A stretch of DNA of 64,000 bases from Colias croceus. Taxonomy: Eukaryota; Arthropoda; Insecta; Lepidoptera; Pieridae. The notes beneath the pieces are model-generated. The model was not told the origin of the DNA, made no database searches, and saw nothing but the letters and a program-made list of their open reading frames with translations. Made by a program: the position numbers and the translations under genes. Within the stretch, counting starts at the first letter, position 1. Each line of letters opens with the position of its first letter. Below, piece after piece: positions 37,620-50,300 of the stretch. The stretch spans positions 4,340,001 to 4,404,000 of the forward strand of contig NC_059542.1 in NCBI RefSeq assembly GCF_905220415.1, written 5' to 3'.

Positions 37620-40600
37620 CTCACACCACACATTCATTGGGTTGGCTATCCCCCTTTTATTTTTAATTTTTGCCTTTGTATAAATTTTCTTTTTGTTTTA
37701 ACCTTTATCTAGACCACAATGTATTAAGGGAAGGGACTGGCTTTCTTAACACAGGCTATGCCTAGCAAGAGAGCCAGAGCCTCATAATCAATATTGTATA
37801 TTTTAAAGGTGAAATAAAGATTTATTTTATTTTATTTTTTTTTATTTATTACTTGGCTAGGGGGGCTGCCCCCCTAGCCAAGTGGCTTTCTGTTAGCGTA
37901 GCGTTCAATAGAATAGACTACGAATGTATGAGATTGACGTAAGCTGTACATACGTTTGTCTACAGCTTACGTCAATCTCATACATTCGTAGTCTATTCTT
38001 TTGAACGCTACGCTAACAGAAAGCCAGTTGGCTAGGGGGCTGATATACACAAAAATAATTTACTAGATAGGAACAAAATCAACAACTACCAAAACAACAA
38101 TATTACACTCAACTATACTCACTATCGAATAAGGTGCTATATAATCGAAATTTTATAATAGTGTACACTCTACATCATAATATAGACATACAAAAAATAA
38201 TGCGCAAAACAAATACAACAACTACCAAAACAGCAATAAAACAATGGTGTTTATAAATAATTAGACTCACAATCAAAAATTAGGTTTAGTTTGAACATTC
38301 ATTCAAAATAACACCTTATTTTGTGGCAGTAATGTTGAAAGTTCATTGTATACGCTGATGAGAAAACTCTGCCAATAAGACAGACGCGTAAGCAGAGGTA
38401 TGCCTTGGACAATTATTGAGCATGATTTTAAGTCTTATAGTTGTTTATTTATGACGATGAAAAATTGAGAATATTACATGGAAATGATAGGAAAAAATAA
38501 ACACAAGACGAATTACATATTTAGTTAATGAATTAGATTCTAGAAGCTGAGATCTAAAATTTATTAATTTATTAAGTGGTATATAGGTCAAATGACCCGT
38601 GGTGCTGTTGATTCTGCCTTATTTTGTACATAATATTAGTAGAAAACACTTCTTTTTTTATTAAATATTATATTAGATTTATTCTGAATTATTGTACTAT
38701 AGTTTAACTTTTACGAAAATAGATAAAAAAGATTATAATAATTTGTTAATAATCCTTGACACAAAAAATTCTTTCACGACACTCATGGTCAGTTTAATGC
38801 TTTTTTAACGTTTTTACATATGAGACCAATTATTTTTCATTTTCCATTTATTTTTCCTTAAAAGAATAAATACTTAATCTTTGACTTTTTTCCATTTGTT
38901 AGAATGATCATTTGATCAATGAATAATTAATAAATGTTGAAAAAAAAACATTAATTTATCGCAAATACTACTGATAATATTACGAGAAATGTCTGTTTAA
39001 AGTATCATTATATGGAATCTGATAAGTTTGATAAGTAATCTGCTAAATATTCATAAAATAACACTTGCATATAAGTTAAAGCACGTGCTGTACTGCTGTG
39101 CAAATACAATTCATGTTTGTTTACATTAGCTACAATGTATTATATACTTGTACATATAAATCTATTTTGAACTTATTAGCAAAAAAATAGAACAACAATA
39201 TAAATAAGGCAAAAGGAATCTAACAGCGTCGGTAAACGACCTTATATTATGAATGCCATTGAACCTAACCAAGTAAGAAATGTACTGTAGTGCTATGATT
39301 CATTAAGGGAAAAAGGATTGTATGGAAAACGAAGAAATCATTTCCTTAGACGTATAAGTAAAAATTTTTTTGTTACTGGAATATTCCATGAATACTTTGT
39401 TTCATGATATTGACATGTTTTTAAAAGAGCACCTATGTCTATGGAGTTTTGGCCGGTTCTTCTCCATAGATACTGATTTCGAATTTTCGGTTCTTCGAAT
39501 CGGTGGGAAATTTTTAAACTGTTATGATGATTCAAAGGTGCTGCCAGAAGAAGTCTAATTGAATAAATAATGCTTTAGTTAGAGATATAATAATGTCAAA
39601 AAAGTGTAATCCATACCATTTGGAAGGCAGTGAGGTATTTCTTCCACCAGATATACTTCTGGTACCTCGGTCCCATTGCCGATACCATGTAGTAGAAATA
39701 CATAACAATATGCACGAACGTGTTCAATAGTGCGAAGAATGTACTGTGGCCACCTGTAAGAAACACGTTCACATTATTTATATTTCATATTATGCAGTGT
39801 TTACATTTTACAATTTATGTAAAAAATAATTCAATAAATGCACGTCGTATTAAACATAAATTAAACAAAATAAGGAATTTTCTAAAATATTAAATCGGTA
39901 TTAATGTTATATAGCAGATAAATTATGTTCTAAAGATTGTGCTATTTTTTAGTTGGGTGTATTAATAACGTTTTTGTAAATTTGCGCAAACGTATTCGAA
40001 TAAACCAAAAATTACGAACATGTTTCCGGGTCGGTACCTTGAGTAATTGCAAAAATATTAAGGCATTTCGAAATAATATTAAGCAAAGAAGAAAAACATG
40101 AAAAATTATGCACCGATAAGATCAAATGTTATGAAATATTTGTAACTTATGAGATAAATTTATTAAGTGCGATTTAACTTAGACGCTCTTTCCTCATCAG
40201 TGGATATTTTAAAGTTTATCTAAATTGTTGTATCGATTAAATGAAGTCACCGATGTATATTTGTTTTGATATACAAATGGCTAATGTGTAAACCCATTTC
40301 TCATTTACGCATAAAATATTAATTTCGTGGAATAGTGTTATATTTATTTATCGATTAGTGTCTTCATCTATACGGATGTAACGCTAACAAATAGTGCTAA
40401 TATGTAATATTAACTGTTATATGACAATTTGGTCGTGTACAAAACATAAAAAAATACATCGATAGTCATCGAATGTGTTAACAATGATGCAAAGTTTGCA
40501 TGTTTGTGAGTTTATACGTAAATCTGATTGACGAGCATTGGTGTAGGTTATCAAATTGAAATTTAAATATTGTTTTGCAAACGGAAGTTGCAAATTTTAC

Positions 40601-43600
40601 ATTTTATGACGAAACAATTAGTATTATTGTTGATATTCAACTTAGAATATATTAAACATGCATGATAATAAATGATTACGATTAATTAATTTCATTCAAT
40701 TAACAAATTACACAAACTACAAATTACATTGAACTTAACAATTTGAAACAATACAATCTATTGAGCCTTGCATAATGTTTATTGATTAAGTAGTTTAATT
40801 GTATTGTTTGTTTAATTTTGTTACCGATGTAGGAATATAAATCAAGTAATTAATGCATTGATAGTGGTTTGAACGTTATTTATAAAGTAATTACATTTTT
40901 ACAAGCCGTGACTTTAAACGATTTTAAGAACGTTTTCAATTCAGTATTAAGGCCTTAATAGGGGCTAGCGACCTTGCTAGGTGATTTACAAGGCGGGATC
41001 GGGGGACCGGCGCGTATCTACCGTAGTAAAAGTACGTATAAAAATTATTAAAAAGATATTTGGATATGGAATCAAAATTTAAAACAACCATGCCCTGTGT
41101 TTCAATTTCATAAACATACTGTAAAAACACTATAAAAATTGACGTTATATTGACTTAGCGTTTTGGTTTAAAGTTCAAAAATCGACCTCAGTTCATGATT
41201 TTTTTTCCAAAAAACCTGATTGTTAAATAAACAAATTAAAACAACCATGCCCTTTATCATATTCGAAACTATAATATACATTTTTTTAGATATGTACATC
41301 TTAGAAGAAAAACGGTTATAACTAGAGTTAATTTTCGGTATTAAAAGGGAATTCTACCCGATTCAGGCCTTAACTGAATATTATTACAATCGATGGAAAA
41401 TTATGTACTGTTTTAATTGAAAATCCGAAATAACGCTTAAATATAATAACGCGATTATACGATTTTTCGTAGGGACAGATTTAATACCGATAATCAACTT
41501 AAAGGTCCACGAACCCGACGAGGACTTGTTTATGGGAGGGTGCGTGTTTTATGGATCGATTTGAGATATAAAACAAAACCGAATGAATATAATACTCTAA
41601 ATTGTAAGTTTTTATGCGTACATATAAAACAACTATGTAATATATTTCAACCCAGCAACAGTCACACGATAATTATTATTTATTACATTATTATGGACGA
41701 TATGATTACAATAGTAAGTAATTTTAACTGAATCTATACTTAGAATATTATAAAGCTGAAGAATTGTTTGTTTGAACACTCTCATGAACTACTACTACTG
41801 GTCCGATTTGAAACATTCTTTCGGTGTTATATAGCCCACTAGCTGATCCCCGCGTTTTCAACCGCATTGCTCCGCTCCTGTTGGTCTTAGCTTAACAATA
41901 TAATATAGCCTAATAGCCTTCCGCTGCCTTCCTCGATAAATGGGCTATCTAACACCGAAATAATTTTTCAAATCGGACTAGTAGTTCCTGAGATAAGCGC
42001 GTTCAAACAAACAAACAAACTCTTCAGCTTTATAATATTATAGTATAGATTTATCAAGAAAGGCTTATAGCCTATAGGTTATTATCATCACGCTAAAACC
42101 AACAGGAGCACGCGGGTAAAACCACGGGGCACAGCTTGTATTTTATATATTGCCGTAACAAATTAATTAGAATATAATAGAGATAATGACACAACATTCA
42201 CGGTGACGAGTTTTATTTGGATGTCATGAGGGTAGTGGGTCACATTTCGTTACTACATGTTTTAAATGCATTTATAATTAATATATATTTATTTATTTTG
42301 CAATCGTTGTAATTCAGTGGTGCTCTAAATATTATCCATTCATAATTGTTCCTTGAATAAATCTCTAATGAATACAACTAACCTACTTAAGACAATTTGA
42401 ATCTCTTCCACATATACCTACTTAATTAACAATGAAATATATATTGCGATATAACTTATCCGCCAGATAAAATTACAGATAATATATGAAAATTTACGTC
42501 ACATTACCAGCAAGTGGTAAAACCGGCTCGAAGTATCATGTATGAATATTATATGCCACATTTACTCTACTACTTCTTTGTGTACGTCTCAAAATCGAAT
42601 TTAAGTATGGTTGTCAAAACGATGAGTTTTAACGATAGTAAACTAAATTCCAATACAGGATCAAAATACAAGTTAAACAAAAAAAAAATAGTTTAAAAAC
42701 AATTAAATCACAATTTCCTAAGATAAACTCATGTTATTATTGTATTATCATTTGTCACCGGCCCTTAATCCGATTACAAAGTTTGAATTAAATCCGTCAG
42801 TAAGTAAAGTGGGACATAATCAACTCTAACGGAGTCAGTTACATACAAACATATAGGTGAAACTAATACATATAATTATATATAAATTAAAGTAGTCTAT
42901 TTTAAGTATGTAGTTCAAAATCGAATCTTACGAAGTTACACACAAACATAAATGTGAATCTAATATTTATTATATGTATAAAGAGTATTAAAAAGGAAAA
43001 ATATCACATACCTGGTGCAAACTTCAATCCGAACCACACGGACATCGGCATGATGCCGTGGTGTATCACGTGCAACGTCGACACGTGCTCGTTCTTCTTG
43101 CGCAGCACGAAGAACAGCGTGTCGAAGAACTCCGTGAACTTGCTGAAGTAGTACCACCAGCATGTGTTCGCCATCTAATCAAAGGAATCATTCAAATATA
43201 TTGAATACCTACATCTGTGGAGCGATGCCTTAAAATTCGTTGCAAATAGGGTATATACAAGGATCCCGCCGTCGATGTACCTACTAATCTCAAAGGGACT
43301 TATCAATAATAATAAAATATTAATTTACCGGCCGAATTGAGAACCTCCTCCTATAAAGTCGATTAAAAAAGCAATATAGTTGGGCGGGTTGCCAGTTAGG
43401 GGTGTTCATATATAGTTTTAGAAATTGATCTTATAGAAAAAATGCATCTTGTTTTTTATTAGTTTTACATAATCAGCAGAAGCAAAACGTAAAGTCCCTT
43501 TGAGCTTAGTACAGCGACGGTGGGGAAACCTGTATATGTATGGGATATTATTACTTACAACAAATTGTATACACATTGAGCCCAATTATCTTGTTTAATA

Positions 43601-46600
43601 AAAAAAAAAAAATTAGCTATTAAATAAGAAGAATAATTGTGGGAAGCTTTTTTTTTGGAACACATAGGTTGTTAGTACTAATTAAATCAGTTTTATAGCA
43701 AAAAAAATCGTCTTTAACATTCTATTTTAGGCCTACCTGGTAAATGAAGATACAGATTTTGGGATTTCAATTGTCAATCAGTATTGGATTTTTTAATTAT
43801 TTATTAATTTTTAATTATTTTGTAAAATGACACTAAAATGTGAAAGACGCATGTACCATAATCACCATAGGACAATAATTATTAGTCAATAAAATTTTGC
43901 TGACACCTTCATCCTCAAAGCAAAGTGACAAAGCAGAATTCCACATCAAACAAAATTGAACGATGACATCAATTGTCATCGTTCCTTCAATTTTTTCCAT
44001 GTTCATCACATTAGTTATGCACACATATTGTTGTCACATTGAAAGTGTATGCTTACCGATATTTGTATACTATAAGTATATATAAGGACATATATATAAG
44101 GACTTGTATATATAAGGACATGACGTTAAAGGTTTGAAGTATTGATTTTGATTTCAGCTGGGTTAAATAATATAAAACACGTAAATAAAAATATTACACG
44201 TATTTGCTGTTATATTATAATACATTCTCGTAAAAACCTTTGAATTAAAATAAAATAACAAGGTAACTAGTAGAGGTCATTAATATAATATACTATATCA
44301 TTAAATTCCACGTTTTAAGTGAAAAAAAACTTACTTTATGAACAATGTGTTAACCTTCTTGTTCTTTAATAATTTTCTATGTATAATTTTAAGACAAAAT
44401 TACACTTCTTGCCTTGTAATAATTGCTTATTGAATAATTGTACATAAGTTTTTACGTTAAAGAGACATTTCAGAAATATAATATAGACCTTGCTTTTGCA
44501 TTGTATATGTTACTATCTAATCTTGGTGATATAAACCATCGTAGTAAAAGATTCGTTATATTTTTTATCAACGTTTTTATGAATATCAGATAGACAGGAT
44601 TGCTAACTTAAAACATAAGGCTTCATGCCCAGAATAACAAGTGATAACTGCGTTAAAAACAACCGACTTCAAACTTGCGCTTGCAACATTTACAAATACA
44701 GACAAAAATGCTCATAAAATAAAAACTACTGCACCTATCCGAATAAAATTTTATGGGACCAATTCGACACTATCCCGCATCGAACAAAAAAAGAAACACG
44801 TAAATCGGTTCAGAAACCTCGGAGTAATCAGTGTACATACATAAAAAAAACATACCGGCCGAATTGATAACCTCCTCCTTTTTTTGAAGTCGGTTAAAAA
44901 TATGATGTACCAATTAAAGCCGGTTCGAACTTCCAAAATTTCACAGTTAACGTTAGATATATAAGAAAAATAGTAACATTACATCGTAATTCTTTTTATA
45001 AAATTCTTAATATTGTAAATGGAGATTTTCATATTAACATAACAAATTGTTATGTGAGAACGAAAATTGTAATTGTTTAATAATTTTTTATAGAGGATAA
45101 AAACTTAATTTACGTAGGAATCATTTAAAAAACGTTAATTTATATACGAATGTGCTTCGACAGCAAATCTGGTTATTCTAATTATACATGATATAGATAT
45201 ATTCGTAAAGTGGCTCAAACATACTTGTGTTGGATAGGCAGTTTTATTATAGCTAATTTTACGGAAGACATCCAAATGAATTCCTTATAAATTTAGATAA
45301 AAAACTGCTTTTTTACACATCCTGAACTATTTATATTTTAAATTTTTCATTTCGTAGGCATATATTTATATCCGCATGTATAGCGCACATTAAATGTAAT
45401 ATGAATGTATAATATAATATGAAATTAAATTCTTATAATTATATATGCCTAAACAATTAATGTGGGTTTATTCCAATGGATTAAGTATGCATGCATAATA
45501 AAACATTTGTTTTAATCTACACTAATATTATAAAGAGGAAAACTTTGTTTGTTTGTTTGATTGTAATGAATAGGCTCATAAACTACTGGACCGATTTTAA
45601 AAATTCTTTCACCATTCGAAAGCTACATTATCCACGAGTAATATAGGCTTAGGCTTTAGGTTTTATCCCGGAAATCCCACGGGAACGGGAACTATGCGGG
45701 TTTTTCTTTGAAAACGCGGGAGAAACTGCAGGCGGAAAGCTAGTTTTAAATATATCTAGAATCCATACAGTTCGTTTATAAGAGATTATGTTTTATGTTT
45801 TAGAATTTAGGCTTTTGTAACATAGCTCTGCTCTTATTTTAACTTTGTAAGGCCCAATGACCTATCTCTCTATTTCTTTATTATTTAAGTAGGTAGTTAA
45901 TTTCATGCATAAGTAAAATAAAGCCAAAAGCCAATTCTATTCAAACACTTTTTTAGTAAATTGAAGTTTTGGACCACAACTATTTGCACCTAATTTTAGA
46001 ACATCGGGTCGTAACGTACATCGATATAAATATAGGCTGGGCTTTACGAGTATCCGACATCGAAACTCATAATTCCGGTTTGATAATAATAATTAATTAT
46101 TGTGGAAATTTTCTGAACACACTCTTGGCTAGATAATGACATAAGTGTTATTGTGAAAATCGAATTTACTATGATAAACGTAAAAAAGAGAATTAAACAA
46201 AAATTTCCTTATATTCCAAAGCTTTAATGTTTTACCCTTACATTATTTTTTCTTTGTCTTTCTTTCAAGTTGTAAAGTAGCGGTATTATGATATTATTTT
46301 TATCTGAAGATAGTTGGGAGGCTGGTGAGTGATAGGCATAAACATCTCATTCCTTAAAATTTTTAGTAAGTACATTATAAGACTTACCCTCATGGCTCTT
46401 GGACTCCGAGAATAATCGACGAGTTGACACCTGAAGTCGTAATGGCCCCACCATCCACTTGCCATATACTGTGTAAAAACAAAATTATATATGAACAATA
46501 CTTTGATTTTTTGAGTAAAATTAATTCGGCAAGGCAGGTACATATACGAAAAACAAGAGCAAGGATATTTAGTAGTTATTATGTAATTAAAAGCATTGTT

Positions 46601-47290
46601 CGTTTTCGTTTCGACATGACGATCTAAAGTGGAACGAATAATTAAGTGATATCATTACAGTTGATTGCGTTAACATATCTCAGTACAATGTAAAATTGTT
46701 AACAATTAATGTTTTGGGAATTTAACTACCTTGTAAACAATAGATACAGACGACTCTTGAAATAAAGAAAAAATTGTTGGAACAAATATTGTTTTGATAT
46801 CATATATTCATATTTTAAGATCCTATTTAAAAACAATGATATTCAACATAAAAAAAAGTATTTTCCACATGTGCCTTACTATGATAAAATCGAGTACATA
46901 TTCAAGGTTCAAAGAAACAATTCCGGTAAATATCATGTAGCACTATTATAATATATAAGTGTGGAAGTGGGAGTCGAGCATGCTTCGGCACGAATTGGGC
47001 CACGCTCGCACCGGGGAAGGTACCACACCCTCACAGAATATCGGCGCCATAGTGACAGTTTACTGTCGCGTTCCGTTCGGTGAGTGAGGGGTCCGGAGGC
47101 CCACATCCCTTCCCATCCCCTACCCATTCTCTCCTTCCCTATCCTCATTCCCTCCTATCCTCGCCCCTTCTCCCTTTCCAAATCCCTTTGAGGATAGCAA
47201 CACATCCACTTCCCAGTGGAGTGGATGCTTATGGGCGGCGTGTATCGCTTAACACCAGGCGACGCGTCTGCTCGGTTGCTATCCTATAGC

Positions 47291-47321
<31 letters not shown>

Positions 47322-50300
47322 GTGAGAATATTAAATAAGTTTACAAATTGTTTTACAATCCTAGCATATAATTTGACGAGAAATATAATAACCATGTTTT
47401 TTATTATGTGAAGAAACCTTATTCTGTCGTTAAACCGTGATTTATGTTTTTTTTCTCGGAGACATACTAATATTTCTTAACAACAATTTATGGTGTTATT
47501 TGCGTTAAATCTTTGGAAGAGCGAACCCCTTTTCGGATATTATGCGTAAGTGAGATAAACACGTGTACAAATAATAACTTAATGTTATTTACGTTAAAGA
47601 CGCTATTTACTTATCGTATTATAGTCATACGTACGTTCGGAATAAATATTAATGAACTTATCAATATCCACGGGTTACCTACCCGTGGAAACTTCTAAAG
47701 TCACAGTATGCAATATTACACAATAATAATCTTTTAATCTGGTTTAAGAAGAACGTTAACTGGTTTTAACTACATGGAAATCAGATATGTAGTTACAAAA
47801 AAACGAGATCTTTTACCATTTCTGAAGGAGCTTTATCTGAAATTCATACACGATTTAATTTTGCTATAAACACACCAGAAATTACCTCATTTAAGATTCC
47901 ATATATTGTTCTAGCCACTTCTATAGTATCATTCTATCGTATTTATAAACAATTACGTTAAACTTTGGTAGGTAATGTATATTTTACACGTTTGTGTTAA
48001 ATAAATATTTAACTACAATACTATAACTTATAAGTATTGTAAATTACGACATTACTACAATAATAATTCATATATGTCGTAAATTACCGAATATAATAAA
48101 AGGGCCTAATATAACATTAACATTGAAAAGTAGATGCCCTGGAGAACAAGGTCATCTTGACAAAATAAATATGTATTAGATGTTAAAATTGTAAGTACTC
48201 GATCTTTGTATAAATAGTATTATTTATTGACTTATAGAAACAACATCGAAGGTATTTACGCGAATCGAAATAATTATTAAAGATAACTTAAAAGCATTTA
48301 CAATTTGTTTCATTTAACGTACACTATAGCAATAACACCTTGGTATATGTATATTATAACGTAAATGTGTTAAGGTTGTAATGGATAAAGTATTTATGAA
48401 ACACTAAGGCAATAGATCAATGATTTATAGTCCAATAAGACACTGATTCTGCTAACGATAGTAAAATCAAATACGGACTTACCTCATAAAATATCCACGC
48501 ACTGAATATTGTCTGCGCTAAATTGTATATTACAAGGGTATTTCTCAATTCGAACGGCTTGCGGTTAGCCATCAGCGACGGGCCCAGTTTCTTAGCGCAG
48601 AACGCATAACATAGGCACGCGGCTAATGTGGGCCATGGGGAAGACATCATCGGCCAATCTTTCACACGAGGATCTGGAACAAGAATGGTATAATAATGGA
48701 TTATTTTCACAATTAAACCTAAGGTCGTTTATCGATCTATTTTAATATAAAGTATCACATAAGAACCATTTATTGGACATTGTAATAAGGCTTGTCAATA
48801 ACGCCTAGAGGGCGTGGGAGTAAGAACGAAGATAAAAAGTGGTTATCCAGAAAATGCACTATAAGCATAAATTAATTATAAACCATTAACAAGATGTCTT
48901 GACAATTGCATATCGAATGTAAGGAAGTGCGTAATTATTTCAACATGCAGTAGCCAAGGCTTGATATCCCAGACCCAGGCTAAGGTCGACCGCTTGCAAG
49001 CGCGCCCTGGTCAACGCACTGTATACAGAATTACTGCTGTTACCTTACGCTTACTATATACATGATGATTAAACCTATTCGGAAAGCGGAAGTTATAAAT
49101 ATTTGCCAATAATACCTACTATGTTGACAACCAAAATCAGCTTATTGCAAGGTGAAGAAGTGTTAATGAATTGTGTGCTAAAAGTCAAGGAGACTCATAA
49201 TCCCGTTTATTAAATAAGGCTCTATGAGTAGAATAATATATTTATGTTTTTCCAACTTGATTCATATAATATTATGTTAAACGAAATTCAACGAGAAAAA
49301 TACATTATAATCCGAAATGGGTAAAATTTTTTTTACAAATCCATTGTCGTGTTAATTATTCTGTTTTAAAACAAAACCAATAAATATTATTTTTTAACAA
49401 AAAATAAATAAAATAGATTTTCTAGAAAGACAAAAGACAACATTATGAATTATGGTTACATTGTAACTACATACATATTTACGTAATACTCACTAAGAGC
49501 GCATTGTGCACGTCTTTTTTCTTGAAATATATCGATATTGATATATTTGATATATTTAATATATTATATGACTTATTTTGTATCTCAGCAATATTACTCT
49601 AGCTACAGGATCAATATCAAAAAAATATACAATGGTATATTGAATTTAAAATAAAACATCTAATTATATAGGCTCTTAAATCCCGCCATGAAATTCAGCA
49701 AGACCAAAATCGCTCTACTTTTTTTCACTTTTACCTGCATTTGACACATCACAGAACGGCAAATCTACTTCCGAAGGCTCTTAAAACTGTCGGCCAATGC
49801 ATTGCAGACTTATTGCATAAAATGCCAACATGGGAATGCAGCTCATTTAGTTAATCCTTTAACTATCTAATCTGTCTAATTAGCCAAACATCAATAGAGC
49901 TTTATAGTTAATACCTACACTTTAAATAACAAATCAGTCACTAGCATCTAAGCACCAGATTTTAGCTTTTGATATAGATTTCTAAATTATTGCGTATTTT
50001 TTTTAATACGGTAAGTTTGACACATAATTAATCCGGATAAAGATAAATAAGATTTTTTGAAGTGAAACTTCTTTATCGGGGTTGGAAAAAAATTTAATGT
50101 AACATTTCTCCGTTACGCGCAATCTTTTTCTTATCCCGACCACGCGTGATTCGACGTAGGTATTTCTGTAAAGTTGCATATAGTAAATTATTTTTTGAAA
50201 AATAAGGTTATAAAAAAGTTTCACTTCTTACGTGTGTACACTAGTACACGCACACATTTTTTTTTATTTCCTACGATAATATGATGATGAATGATGTAAT

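Noticed and set aside
37471..37683. 70-codon frame rich in His-Thr as a histidine-rich peptide
   Set aside because: It is the translation of the CA microsatellite.
47080..47289. 69-codon plus frame, proline/serine-rich, as a small protein
   Set aside because: It runs through the C/T-rich body and 3' end of the poly(A)-tailed SINE/LINE copy at 46962-47315.
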